Below, piece by piece: positions 35,651-47,914 of a DNA stretch of 64,000 nt. A program made the position numbers and the translations under genes. How positions within the stretch are numbered: position 1 is the stretch's first letter; every line of letters begins with the position of its first letter. Below the pieces are notes generated by a model, which saw only the letters and a list, made by a program, of their open reading frames with translations, was not told where the DNA came from and ran no database searches. This DNA comes from Echinometra lucunter. Its lineage: Eukaryota > Echinodermata > Echinoidea > Camarodonta > Echinometridae. The stretch spans positions 5,575,855 through 5,639,854 of the forward strand of contig CM057153.1 of assembly GCA_029962745.1 (NCBI GenBank), given 5' to 3'.

Positions 35651-36874
35651 ATGGGCGTTAATCGGTGGGGGGACAGGGGGGACATGTCCCCCCCCCCACG
35701 ATTTTTGGGGTGGGGGGACATCATATCAAATGTCCCCCCATGTTTGTCAGAAAAGAAGGGGGACCACTGGGGACAGTGATTTTGTATACCTTGCCAAGGA
35801 GATGAGAGTTAATTCCCATTGAAAATTAACAATGTCAAAAAATTGTCATGTACTAAACTTTTCAGTGCATTCTCAGTTTTGTGCGATAGGACCACGTGCA
35901 GTGCATTGAGACGGGATTGACCATTACAGCATTGGCATAATGCATGCATGCACGGCCATAGAGAGCTAAGCTATCTAGATCAAGCGGGGGTTTGGCTGCG
36001 CGTGCTCACCCCTCTATGCCGTTCCTGTACTGTACTGTACGACGGCGTACACATGCGCACCCACTGGCCCGAGTCATTCATGCATGACTGGAGTGCAGTT
36101 GTTGAAAGCACTGGAGTAGCTAAGGGGGCACAAGGGGTCCATGCCCCCCCCCCCATTGATCAGCGAGCAAAAGAAAAAAAAGAAAAAAAAGAAAAAAGAA
36201 AAAAGAAAAAGGAAAAACAAAAAAAAAAACTTTCGAGTCCACTTCATATGAACTTACCCTACCCCTACCCTGCAAAATGAAATAAAACGTAAGTATGCTT
36301 CTAATATACTTCTAATATAAGTTACCCCTAATACTGAATTTCAGTGTGCAGAAAATGCCATTTTCATGCACGAATTTTCAAAAATCTCCCTACCGTGGGA
36401 GGGTAATACCCCCTCCCCCTGCTCGGTCGCTTTGCCCCCCCCCCCCCATATGCCACTTCTCATATAAGTTACCCCTAATACTGAATTTTAGTGTGCAGAA
36501 AATGACATTTTCATGCACGAATTTTCAAAAATCTCCATACCGTCGGAGGGGGGATACCCCCCTCCCACACCCTCCCCCGCTTGGTCACTTCGCTCCCTCC
36601 AGGACCACAATAAATATTCCGCAAATCTGTATGTAACTCTTTTGATTTATGTGCTATACCTGATGTGAAATTTTAAAAAGTGTCTGGACTTCCCCTTTAA
36701 TATGGACAATAAATGAACCGGTCACATATGAAAACTAAACAGCGTGAAAGAGCATAACTAGAGACAGAGAGGGGGGGGGGGGTATAGCAATATAATGAGG
36801 TATAATTTTGAAAGTAACTGGAAAGATGACAAGCTATTGTGTCCCCCCATGCTCAAGTTCGGGTCGACGCCCAT
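35651..36874. mobile_element. Composite repeat with ATGGGCGT termini and G/C homopolymer blocks
   Basis: ATGGGCGTTAATCGG followed by GGGGGGACA at left is mirrored at right by TGTCCCCCCATG...GGTCGACGCCCAT (36840-36874). Inside, a 146-bp block around AAGTTACCCCTAATACTGAA is tandemly duplicated (about 36318 and 36464). A (GAAAAAA)-type purine run lies at 36170-36230. Probably several nested non-autonomous elements. Confidence 0.6.
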
Positions 36875-37489
36875 GATGACTTAGTAATTCTGTCTTACAC
36901 ACCTACATGTACATGTACACTTATCATGCCTCAAAAGTTGTGTACTACAGTATGTCGGTTATTTATGTACGGAGCCCCAACAAGTGAAACACTCATTGCG
37001 GTCTCCCTGCAGTATGCAAAATGTATGGTGGCCCTGAAGTACGCTCGACAACAGGTCATGTGCGACGTGAATTTCGCATCCCAGGTTCTGAACTTCGCAT
37101 CCGAGGTCATGAAATTCATGACCCGTGGCGCCAACGTTCTCGCCAGTGTAGAAAACACGTGTCGCATGCGACACGCGTACATTTCATCAGCTCTTCATGC
37201 GACACGCGCAAAATGCGAGCGACACATGTAAAAAAAAAAAAAACGATAAATAAATAAAAATCCATCCCAAATATTCGAGGTTCCAGATTCATATCACTCA
37301 GCGACCGCCAACATCTCTCTGTGTCATTCATGTGTCGGGCAGTGCATTATCTAGTGTTATTTCCGAATTTCCGAACCGAACTGAAAATTCGCGAATTTGC
37401 GTTGTCGAAACGAATCCTGCCGAATCCGAATTTTGCTGCTTGATTCGGAAGATTCGGAGGATTCGGGAACTCCAGCACTCAGTTGAACA

Positions 37490-39410
37490 TGTTTTTAAAC
37501 AAAATGGAGTTTGAATAATTTCTGCTATTATCGATAGTTTGTTTTTAAACATGACGGAGTTTAAATAATTTTTATTTCTATCGTCCGTTCATTTTCTAGA
37601 CATGACGGAGTTTAAATAATTTCTATTTCTATCGTGCGTTCACTTTCTAGACATGACGGAGTTTAAATAATTTTTGCTTCTATCGTATGTTCGTTTTTAA
37701 ACATAATGGAGTTTGAATAATTTCTAATACTATCGTAAGTTTGTTTTTAAACATGACGGAGTTTAAATAATTTCTATTTCTATCGTGCGTTCATTTTCTA
37801 GGCATGACGGAGTTTAAATAATTTTTGCTTCTATCGTACGTTCGTTTTTAAACATAATGGAGTTTGAATAATTTCTACTACTATCGTAAGTTTGTTTTAA
37901 AACATGACGAAGTTTAAGTAATTTCTATTTCTATCGTGCGTTCATTTTCTAGACATGACGGAGTTCACATAATTTTTGCTTCTAACGTACGTTCGTTTTA
38001 AAACATTACGGAGTTTGAATAATTTCTGCTACTATCGTAAGTTTGCTTTTAAAGATGACGGAGTTTGGATAATTTCTGTTTCTAACGTGCGTTCATTTTC
38101 TAGACATGACGGAGTTTAAATAATTTCTGCCACTATCGTAAGTTTGCTTTTAAAGATGACGGAGTTTGGATAATTTCTGTTTCTAACGTGCGTTCATTTT
38201 CTAGACATGACGGAGTTTAAATAATTTTTGCTTCTTACGTACGTTCGTTTTAAAACATTACGGAGTTTAAATAATTAATTTTCGATCGTGCGTTCATTTT
38301 CTAGACATGACGGAGTTTATATATTTTTTGCTTCTATCGTACGTTCGTTTTTAAACATAAAGGAGTTTGAATAATTTCTACTACTATCGTAAGTTTGCTT
38401 TTAAAGATGACGGAGTTTGGATAATTTCTGTTTCTAACGTGCGTTCATTTTCTAGACATGACGGCGTTTGAATAATTTTTGCTTCTTGCATACGTTCGTT
38501 TTAAAACATTAAGAAGTTTGAATAATTAATTTTTGATCGTGCGTTCATTTTCTAGACGTGACGGAGTTTAATTAATTTTTGCTTCTAACGTACGGTCGTT
38601 TTAAAACATTACGGAGTTTAAATAATTAATTTTCGATCGTGCGTTCATTTTCTAGACATGACGGAGTTTAGATAATTTTTGCTTCTTACGTACGTTCGTT
38701 TTAAAACATTACGGAGTTTAAATAATTAATTTTCGATCGTGCGTTCATTTTCTAGACATGACGGAGTTTATATATTTTTTGCTTCTATCGTACGTTCGTT
38801 TTTAAACATAAAGGAGTTTGAATAATTTCTACTACTATCGTAAGTTTGCTTTTAAAGATGACGGAGTTTGGATAATTTCTGTTTCTAACGTGCGTTCATT
38901 TTCTAGACATGACGGCGTTTGAATAATTTTTGCTTCTTGCATACGTTCGTTTTAAAACATTAAGAAGTTTGAATAATTAATTTTTGATCGTGCGTTCATT
39001 TTCTAGACGTGACGGAGTTTAATTAATTTTTGCTTCTAACGTACGGTCGTTTTAAAACATTACGGAGTTTAAATAATTTTCGATCGTGCGTTCATTTTCT
39101 AGACATGACGGAGTTTAGATAATTTTTGCTTCTATCGTACGTTCGTTTTTAAACATAGTGGAGTTCGAATAATTTCTACTACTATCGTAAGTTTGTTTTT
39201 AAAGATGACGGAGTTTGAATAATTTTTTTGTTTCTAACGTGCGTTGATTTTCTAGACATGACGGAGTTTAAATAATTTTTGCTTCTAACGTACGTTCGTT
39301 TTAAAACATTACGGAGTTTAAATAATTAATTTTCGATCGTGCGTTCATTTTCTAGACATGACGGAGTTTAGATGATTTTTGCTTCTATCGTACGTTCGTT
39401 TTTAACAATT
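37490..39410 (+). repeat. 51-bp satellite array, about 37 monomers with higher-order structure
   Basis: Monomers read ATGACGGAGTTTAAATAATT, then a TTTGCTTCTATCGTACGTTC-type middle, then GTTTTTAAAC or ATTTTCTAGAC. Unit starts at 37551, 37602, 37653, 37703 and 37753 give a 50-51 base period. Three monomer types recur (TCGTGCGTTCATTTTCTAGA, TCGTACGTTCGTTTTTAAAC, TCGTAAGTTTGTTTTTAAAC). A nine-monomer block at about 38296-38640 recurs at about 38747-39090 with a 451-base offset and near-identity. Confidence 0.93.
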
Positions 39411-39775
39411 ATTAGATTGCTATAATCTTTCCGGCTTGACAACATACAAAAAAAAAATTACCGTTACCGGTAGAATCTACATGTAATTAACAATTATTAG
39501 ATTGTTATAATCACGCCGGCTTGATAACATAAAAAAAAATACCGTATTACCGACAGAATCTACATGTAATTAGTAAATATTAACGCATTTTTTTTTTTTT
39601 TTTTTTTTTTTGGCGTTATCGTCGTATCGGACAATGTACGGGGTGAAAAAAAGACATTGAACTTCGCGGAAGCCAATCTTACATGTAATTAAAACGCAAA
39701 TTTTTTTCGCGTTATCGTCGTATCGGGCAATATACGGTACGGGTTGAAAAAAGGACATTGAACTTTGTGATGTTT
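39411..39775 (+). repeat. Two adjacent tandem duplications inside the fold-back element
   Basis: A block of about 75 bp from ACAATTATTAGATTG to AGAATCTACATGTAATTA occurs twice (39411-39570). A block of about 110-115 bp containing GCGTTATCGTCGTATCGG and AAAGACATTGAACTT occurs twice (about 39610-39775). A T-run of about 24 bases lies near 39588-39611. Confidence 0.8.
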
Positions 39776-40160
39776 CGGCAACGAAATTCGACTTTAGATC
39801 TAGCAAAGCGCATGTGAAAATCAGAACGTCACCTGCAAATTCGGCCATCAGCGAATCGGCGGGTTTGCGACACGCGCAAGAAAAATCCTGGCGAGAACGC
39901 TGCGTGGCGCAAACTTTGCATCCCAAGTCGTGAAATTCACGACCCGCCGTGTGAAATTCAGGACTGGGATGCAAAGTTTGCGCCACGGGTCCTGAATTTC
40001 GCACAGCGGGTCATGAATTTCACGACTTGGGATGCGAAGTTTGCGCCACGGGTCATGAATTTCGCATCGCGGGTCATGAGGGATGCAAAGTTCAGGACCC
40101 GGGGATGCGAAATTCACGTCGCACAAGACCTGTTGTCGAGCGTACTTCAGGGCCACCATA

Positions 40161-40935
40161 GTAATGATACTCAGTAGGGCTTTGAGAAATTGGATGAGAC
40201 TCCTACATGTAAGCCCTTTCCCCACCTTCCAAATGTACTACATGTAGGTACTGTACCCCATAGAATTTGTTGACTCTTCATTGTCTAATGATGATTCCTG
40301 GCTGAAATTCACTGCAATATGAATTGTTGCTTTTCTCTACCCTGTGTACATGCTATACAGACAAAATCTTAATGCCCCCAAACTAAGTTTAACAGTTCAT
40401 AAGCGATTTCTAAATTTTGAAATTGAAAAGAGGAAGCCACAAAGACAATTCCTATCAAGGTTGATAATAAATTTCATGGAGTTTCAACAAAAATTTTAGG
40501 CCTAGTGTAGAAGTTTCATAGAAATTGCACTTTTGGAAAGAGAGTATTTCTCAAATTGTTGATGCTGCCACTGCCGTCACCATTGGAAAAGCAGTGCCTA
40601 TATATACCGCTCTTGCTACAGGGGAGACAAAAATTAACCCAGCATTCTACTTTTTCTAGGGAGTTTACAGAAAATAAAGGAAACGACATCTACCTGTACA
40701 ATGTAAATGTACCTTGACTCGTGCACTAGGTGCTTTTATGTTAATTGAGATTTGAGAATACACTGTATATTTGAACTACATGTATATCTCTTTATAGAAG
40801 CAATATTTAAAACTCATATTTTGAATATTGTATAGTGACATTAAATCCCTGACATAAGAAATTACAGAGAAAATTAACTTTTGGTGTCAGATTGGTTCAT
40901 GAAATAATGACTACCAGTAAATGTATGCTTATAGA
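40161..40935. other. Diverged dispersed repeat, no gene
   Basis: The segment around 40560-40640 (ATGCTGCCACTGCCGTCACC ... GGGGAGACAAAAATTA) has the appearance of a dispersed repeat. Its GAGACAAAAAT motif recurs in the palindrome at 54784-55114. No coding features. Confidence 0.35.
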
Positions 40936-41175
40936 GTTATAATAATAAAAATAATCATACATAGGATTTATATAGCATCTTTTCAATTTTGATTAAATGC
41001 TCAAGGCGCTAAAAAAAAAAAAAATGTGTCTGTCTTCAAACCTAGTACCTGCTTAGTTTGAACAAATGGGATTTAAGGTTGCCCTTGAAGGAAGTTAAAG
41101 AGTTTGCATTCTTCAGCTCCTGTGGGAGTGAATTCCACAGGGCTGGTCCGGCATGAGCAAATGCTCGATCCCCCC
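40936..41175 (+). repeat. Dispersed repeat with AATAATAATAA start and GATTTATATAGC core
   Basis: An (AAT)n-like start is followed by ATAGGATTTATATAGCATCT, GCTCAAGGCGCT, and a segment reading GGAGTGAATTCCACAGGGCT. It looks like a retroposed repeat; a weaker copy lies at 32600. Family unknown. Confidence 0.5.
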
Positions 41176-42194
41176 AGGAGTTATTCACATGATTCACAGA
41201 AAGAACAAAAAAATTAAATCAATATTCTAATTTTATATCACTGAAAATCATCAATTAAATATCGAACTTTTGTCAGTAAAAGTAAAGGGAAAAAGCAACG
41301 AAAGCACAAAAATACATCATACCTTCATCTACCACATATGGCCATTGTCTTACCTCATCTACCCATGTATCCATGCTTTATTTTATTGATCTAGAATAAA
41401 GTGAATGGAACAATATCAGGGCATATCTCATATCTTTCATTCATTTTGTACACAGAGCCAATCACATTTCAGCACGCTTGCACACTGCAGCCATCGCGTC
41501 ACCGCTAGAGGGCCAAATACATAAATTGGTGGTGGAATTAGTCTAATTCAGTTGTCTCCATGGCAACAAGCCATTAATTATCTTTGGATTATAAGCTTTC
41601 TATAGATGTTGAAAACTGTGACAGTATATCATTGGATTTGCCATGAACTGTAGATTCATTTTGTTTAAACATTTTGGAAATATTTTGTTCTTGAAAAAAG
41701 CGACTCCATGTGTAAGGTTTTCTAGGGATTTACCGCTGTGCTCCAGAGACATCCTGTGTGATTCCTTGTTGAAGTACAGATAGTAGAAACCGGCAATCCT
41801 CTCACTCTAACTAAAAGCATGCGTTCTTGCTACGTGTACTGATAAATGGTTGTGCAGATTTACATAAATAATGAGGTCAACTACAATTTGACCTCATTAA
41901 CAATTTGTCACACCTTGTTTCTTGAATTTTCAGTCACATCAAGCCTTAATTTTTAATTTGTCTGATGCATGATTTATTTTCTTTTTTTTTAAACAAAATT
42001 ATGTAGGAGTGCTGTAGATGTTTATTGCAGGCACGTACAGCATGGCCTAGCTGTAGCTTCTTACAAACTGTATATCATTTTTTTTGTCTGGACCCTTAAC
42101 CAAATATTAGCTGCCGGCTACAGCTTCAGTGAAAAAATAAAAATATCACTTTATGTAGCTACATGTATAGTGCATGCTTAAGTGGCTATAGTAT
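41176..42194. other. Non-coding AT-rich DNA
   Basis: No gene, exon or clear repeat was recognised in this stretch. Confidence 0.5.
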
Positions 42195-42202
42195 AGATGT
42201 AG

Positions 42203-42570
42203 GGCAAACCCGGAGAATAGGGGACCGGAACGCGCGGGCATATTTACTTGTGTGAAAGCAAATGCAGCCCAGTGGCAGTGGCGACAGGGACAATCTACAC
42301 AAGATTCAGCGATAAAACATTTGTAGTTTGAAAACATTTCTTGGCCAAAATCAAAATCATTTATCACATAACCAAAAATCTGAAAGCCGAGAGGACAATG
42401 CAATATATTAGAACATAATTACCTGATTAAAACATATGTTAAAGTCATTTTGAACTCGATTATGGACTTGTCAAATAGGCCTACCCTCACCCTCGGGCTG
42501 TCTCAGCCGATCTTTGCACTGTACGAATGGCATGCGCGCACTTTCCGGTCCCCTATTCTCCGGGTTTGCC
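42203..42570. mobile_element. hAT-like MITE, perfect 28-bp TIRs and 8-bp target duplication
   Basis: The termini at 42203-42230 and 42543-42570 are perfect inverted repeats of 28 bp starting GGCAAACCCGGAGAAT. The 8-base sequence AGATGTAG directly flanks both ends (42195-42202 and 42571-42578). An 8-bp duplication is typical of hAT transposition. The interior has no transposase; an 85-codon open frame inside is not supported. Confidence 0.93.
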
Positions 42571-42754
42571 AGATGTAGATCTATAGTATAGGCAACATGT
42601 TATCGTGACAATGTACCTTGCGATAACTGTACCCCATGCACGTTACCTCATGTTTGAAAAGGAATGTCACACCGCGTTTACCTCAGACATGACAGTCGTC
42701 TGGTGTGACACCAAGTGAAACGGATATAAACAGGGTATCAGTCTCGCTTTCGAT

Positions 42755-42788
42755 GTCTCACTCTCAGCCTCACGGCTGAGAGTGAGAC
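42755..42788. repeat. Perfect hairpin, 15-bp stem and 4-base loop
   Basis: GTCTCACTCTCAGCC at 42755-42769 and GGCTGAGAGTGAGAC at 42774-42788 are exact complements separated by TCAC. It is followed by the GC-rich GGCCGCGCGGCGG. Function unknown. Confidence 0.9.
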
Positions 42789-44030
42789 GGCCGCGCGGCG
42801 GTGGGGGATACAGTGAAATCAAAATGGCATGAATCATTATTTGTAGGTCAATCCTCACTGATGAAATGCAAATGACTGGAATGAAAATAGGAATTTACCA
42901 TCATAGAAGCAGGTGAAAAGCAGAATTTAAGGATTACCTGCAATCTCAAGTTTAATTACTACCCTAAATTGTCGAAGACCAAACTTGTGCCCTATCTAAC
43001 ATGTCTAACGTTAGTCATCTTTAACTTCTCATTTGATGTTTTTTTTTTAAAGATGTTCCGATCTTATCATGAATTTACATCGTATTCACATAGGAAAGGA
43101 AAAAAAAAGATAATAAAAGGGACTAACATGACTAACTTACAATGCATGTAATATCACCCAGTGCTGGGACTGCAGCTGCAGAGCATAATCGCCGGTCGTC
43201 TCGGGGTAGAATCAAAGAGCCAGAGCCATGCAGATACCGCCGAATCCGAAGATGTTTTCCCCGTCATTCAAGTCAAACAGCAGGTTGCAACATGATTCAG
43301 TTTAAAATAAGATGTTCACTAAAACATTTTACAGCTACAAGTACAACTCTGGTGCAATAGCAGTTATCTTCGCATGACATTGAAGAAAAGAAACCACATC
43401 TAAACTTCTCTCTGCGCCATTACGAAGAATCTCGCTAGGGCTTTGCCTCCAGTGTACATGCTAGCATATACGCGAATAGGCAGCTAGCAGGTGCATGCAG
43501 GCTAGGGCTAGGCGGCTGGGCATGGGATATAGCCGCTAGATGCATGCATGGCATGTGCACGGGAGAGCAGCTGCTGCACCGAGGTGTATGCATAATATGT
43601 AACGGAGTTTTGCGCATGCTCAGATCAATTAGACCCCCAACATGCTAAACAGAGCCCCGATTGGTCAAGGAAGTTTACTGCCACTGTGCCAGGGGCTAAA
43701 CCTGGTTTATGAAACAGTAAGAAACAAAAAGAAATAACATATCCATGGGCCACGCCTACCCAAGGTATGTGTCCCTATCAATTTTTCACCAAATGATAAA
43801 TGCCATTTACCTATGATAATTCCAATGAGACAGATCGTTTACAAACTTGGAGGTAAAAAAAAACCCCTCCAAATATATGATCAAGTTTGATTTGCTTAAC
43901 AGATTTTTGGTTTTGTATGTGTATGTGTGTGCGTGTGCGTTTTTTTTTTTTTTTTGTTTTTTTTTTAACTTGAATGAGTTATTTCCAACATTTCCGAAAC
44001 AGAAAAAAATTGTTTTTAGTCACAAATGTA
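42789..44030. other. No gene confirmed; GC-richer patch at 43140-43640
   Basis: The patch at 43140-43640 has more CpG than its surroundings and could hold a 5' exon of the minus-strand GLIS2 gene. A minus-strand frame starting MTGKTSSDSA near 43250 is open for about 40 codons. No splice link could be established. Confidence 0.25.
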
Positions 44031-44035
44031 TGCAG

Positions 44036-44905
44036 GCCCAGATCCAGTGCACTGGCTAGCTAGGTCGAGCAGAAAATTTTCAGCTCCCTGTTTTAACCCT
44101 AACCAGGCCAGGCTTTTTTGGCTGTTCTGTGGCCGGGGTGGGGGGGGGGGGGGGTGGGGTTGATTCAACTCCCCCTCCTCCGAGATCTCAGCCGTCGATC
44201 GTGCAAACACCGTAAAAATTGGCATACACATTACCTGAGGCGTAATCTATCAAACTATAAAAAAAATTGAAGTTTTCCTTTTTATTTACTTTGTATTAAT
44301 TAACTATGCTAATTTATGCATGATATCATATGTTTTGCTCTAAATCAGAAAATAAAGCTCCTAGAATCCCAATTTTTGGTGTAAATATTCTTTGTAGCAT
44401 CCCTTACAATATACTTGAAAAGAAAATCTGATATCAAAACTAATTTCTTATGTTTTCTATTGTTTTTAAAATTTTCTTATATATTCCTATGTTTTTCCTT
44501 ATGTTTTGTAGCTCATTTATTTGTTTCCTGTTTTCTCGCCTCTCAAAAAAAATCGGCCATTGACATTGACCATGACCTTGGACATCGTAAATATTTATTC
44601 AAACATAGAAAATATTATCATGTGTATTTATTTGGTAAATATTCTGGCATACACACATGATTCATACACAACTCATTCCATACTATGCCATTTCATGTGT
44701 TATGATATAGGAAAATTCACGTTTTGGCACCCGCAGGATTGTATACCGCGTTGCGTGAGAACCGTAGGTCCAAATTTGGTAAATTTGGTATCAAAAGATG
44801 CATAAAACTCAGGGCTCAAAAGTCATGAAAGGCTGTGGCGAAACCTTTACGGTTTAAAAATTATCACCAAAAAAAAATCACCGGGGGGGGGGGGGTTGAT
44901 TCAAG
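44036..44905. repeat. Repeat bounded by GGGG-TTGATTCAA motifs
   Basis: Poly-G followed by TTGATTCAA occurs at about 44140-44168 and again at 44885-44905 in the same orientation. Between them is AT-rich sequence. It may be a transposon with poorly defined ends or two repeat copies. Boundaries are uncertain. Confidence 0.35.
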
Positions 44906-47695
44906 CTAGAGGTGTAGATAACGTAGGAGAGAGAGAGAGAGATCCTAAGTTCATCTCTAAGAGCTGCATTTATGCAGAATATTTTAGAACATGGGCTATT
45001 GACCTGCACAATCTCCTCATTCCCCCCCCCCCCCCCCAAAAAAAAGAAAAGCCAAAAACTATGCCACCTAATAAACTACACTTACAGGTGAAATGGACTA
45101 TCCAAAACAATTTAACCCACTATCCTCTGAGGGGCACTGCACATTATGACTGAGCTGCAAGAGGGAAGCTTTTTTTTTTTCTTTTGAAAGCTTATAACTG
45201 ACTTGATACCAGTCTTTCTATTCATCCTGGCTTATATTACCCTTATCACTCCCCCTTCCAATAAAAATCACAAATTCATCATCACTCTCTTCCTATCTTC
45301 CTTGTCACTACTACAGAATTCAAGTCATTCACTTCTATCTGCTTTCCTATGATTTCAGTCTCATGATGATCAGGAATCTACTCAGTAATCAAATACTTTT
45401 CTCATCCTCTTGAAAAGAGATGTCATGAGAGAAGCAAGATGAATACAAAAGACAAAATGGTAAGAGAAACATAATAAGCTGTTTTAAAAAAAGTTAGTGG
45501 AAATATTTATATATATTTATTCGCAAAACATACAAAAATATCAAATAAGGTCCCTGACCTTCCAATTATGAACATATACAATGTATACTTGTAAAGTAAT
45601 ACCAGTAGTGATAACACGGTTCTTAGAGAACAAGTCAAAATTTTGTTTTCACTTCACTAGAAACTTAGCATGATGAACTAATTTGATGCATAATTGTTTA
45701 ACATACATGGTTTTTTTTCTCAGACACATACATGTATCTCCTCACCCAAAATGACTTGCAATCATTCCACTTAGCCATAAGCAAGTAATGAAATACAGGT
45801 TAATAAATCAAAAAGGTTTGGGCTTCATTCTCTGGCTATCTGCTGTATTTTGATTTTCTTTTTTATACACAATTGCATATATAATAAACACTTTGGGTTA
45901 CTAGTAGTGGGTATCAACAGACAACTGCTGACGGCCGGTGATATCAGTAGTCCTGCTGCATGCATTTTTTTAAAAATCAGAAATTTAGATATACCAGGAT
46001 TTTCCTGCAAATTATATGTACAAATTCTTAACACACACACAATTGTCACTTTCTAACATGCAGCCGAACCTGCTTTTAAAATATAACTACTAAATTAACA
46101 ATTCAAAATCGCCACTTTCTGTATATCCCCTAAAGTTCATAATGTTACTCATTAACACAAAAACTCCAAAAATTGCCTTCTCACCAAGAAAAAAATTAAG
46201 ATGATCACTAGTACTTTGATTAAAAATATATAATAGCAAATTAAATTAAAGACACTGGCCTCACTACTCAATACTTCTTAACTGCTTGTTCCCAACTTAA
46301 CAATGTTGGATATTTACAGTGAAATGTAACATACAATCTTATTCTGTGATGAACTACCAGTAAGTACAATACTACAATAATTTTCAATAATTACGATATC
46401 TTCTACTTCTCACGAAAAGTTCAAGCATAGTTCTATTGACATTATCATATATAGTGCTCAAAGATCCTTCATAAACAAAAATCCTTATAACCAATGTAGG
46501 GCTGTATATTGAACATGTACTTATTATGTAAGGTTTACTTTCCATTTTAAGCTCTTAGTTGAATGTTTGCTTTCATTGACCTCTTTATTTTCTATTGATT
46601 CTATGCCCTATTCACTAACAGGTATTTCCTTCTTTTCATGTCCACTTGCCCCACATACCATCAACTCACTTCAATTGTTCACTCTGACCCCCACTTCTAC
46701 TTTCCCTCCTCTTCTGTCACATGATCTCTCTTCCCTCCAAAATAGTCACATGACACTTATCACTCTCTTTTCTGATTGGTTTGATTTTCTTTGAATATTA
46801 ATGAGGCAATCACATGACAGATTTACTTTTGAATATTGATGATATTCCTTTTGTTATGTTTATGTTACATGAATATTTATGTGAAAATCTATTGATGCAT
46901 GTGAACTGATTTGGAACAGAGAACAGAAAATAAAAATCTAAAACTGCTCAGCAGAGGGTCAGTCTGCAGAGAGCTATTGATCAAGCAACATCGTTGTCAT
47001 CCTCCTTCATATTTTTCTGTGTGGAAAGAACCCACGGGGACTTATACAAAATAGAGCCCCACACCAATTCCAACAAAATTCATAACATTACATGTATACA
47101 TTGCAAATGAATTCAATACATAGAGAACATTCTTCAAATGTTAATGTAACTTTGAATAGCTTAGTAGGGGATATGTCGGTATATTTGTATAATGACATCT
47201 AGACTAAAGCAATATATCTTGTAGACCAGCTACACATAGGCCAAATAGTAAAAAAAAAAAATTAAAATTCACTTCTTACAAGTATCTCAAATATCAGGTG
47301 TCATTTCATCTATGGTAACATTACAATGAGAATGGGATATTGGAAATACAAATTAAACCTAGTTTCATATTCCATATTCAATGTTGGGTCTAGTTACAAG
47401 ACTGGCTGATTCTTATTACTGGAATAACATTAAAACTAAAATAGGAACTCCCATATGACTGTTTAGGCATACATATTCAGTTTTTCATCAGTCAATTGTA
47501 AAAGTACAAACTTTTGCATGATTACTTTTTATTTCTGCTTGGCCAAGTTGATTAATTTCAAGTGTTTTAAAAATTCCCTGATGCATTATATGCATCCCCC
47601 CCAAAAAACAATTACACAAACAAAAATATTTGTACATTTCTAGTTTGTACAAACAATTTCCACATAGCAAAAACATTGCACTCAAAATGTTTACA
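44906..47695. other. Intergenic and presumed GHDC 3' UTR region
   Basis: AT-rich, no gene seen. For the minus-strand GHDC-like gene, a candidate polyadenylation signal (TTTATT on the plus strand) lies at 47528-47533, about 165 bases after the stop. Confidence 0.45.
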
Positions 47696-47914
47696 CTATA
47701 TTATGCCTGCCATCAGAATATCAGCTGACTGGTCAACCTTTAGAACTCTAGGAATTTTGACTTGGTTGATAGAAGCTTGAGTATTTGCCAACAGATGTTC
47801 TCTTAAACTTCTAAATGTCCCAGGCTTGACTAGATGGACCTTGATAGGACCGATACTGCCTTTTTCTCGAAATGAGTTGTAGACAAATGAAGCTCCTCGC
47901 AAGTTCTTATCCAG
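47696..47914 (-). CDS. GHDC: GHDC-like exon 8 (C-terminus)
   Basis: The acceptor is TAACACAAACCAG. It encodes LDKNLRGASFVYNSFREKGS, IGPIKVHLVKPGTFRSLREH and INQVKIPRVLKVDQ, ending in TAG at 47696-47698. Confidence 0.93.
   Translation of the reverse strand: MDKNLRGASFVYNSFREKGSIGPIKVHLVKPGTFRSLREHLLANTQASINQVKIPRVLKVDQSADILMAGII

Larger units (their letters stand above)
37024..40160. mobile_element. Fold-back (TU-like) element with a 51-bp satellite core, about 3.1 kb
   Basis: The outer ends are inverted: TATGGTGGCCCTGAAGTACG at 37024 versus CGTACTTCAGGGCCACCATA ending at 40160. The arms (left about 37024-37148, right about 39883-40160) are made of imperfect modules of about 21 bp, for example AAATTCATGACCCGTGGCGC alternating with AACTTCGCATCCCAGGTC. 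The right arm is expanded. Between the arms lie a CCGAAT/ATTCGG-rich segment (37360-37470), a 51-bp satellite array (37490-39410), and two small tandem duplications (39410-39770). No transposase. The layout recalls the modular inverted-repeat TU elements described in sea urchins; that likeness is from memory. Confidence 0.8.

Noticed and set aside
39848..40225. 125-codon frame with a repeated EIHDPWRKL-type peptide
   Set aside because: The 21-bp module length keeps the frame open; it is the arm of the fold-back element, not a gene.
43142..43360. 72-codon Arg-rich plus-strand frame in a GC-richer patch
   Set aside because: No motif, partner exon or conservation evidence; kept only as part of a possible GLIS2 5' region.
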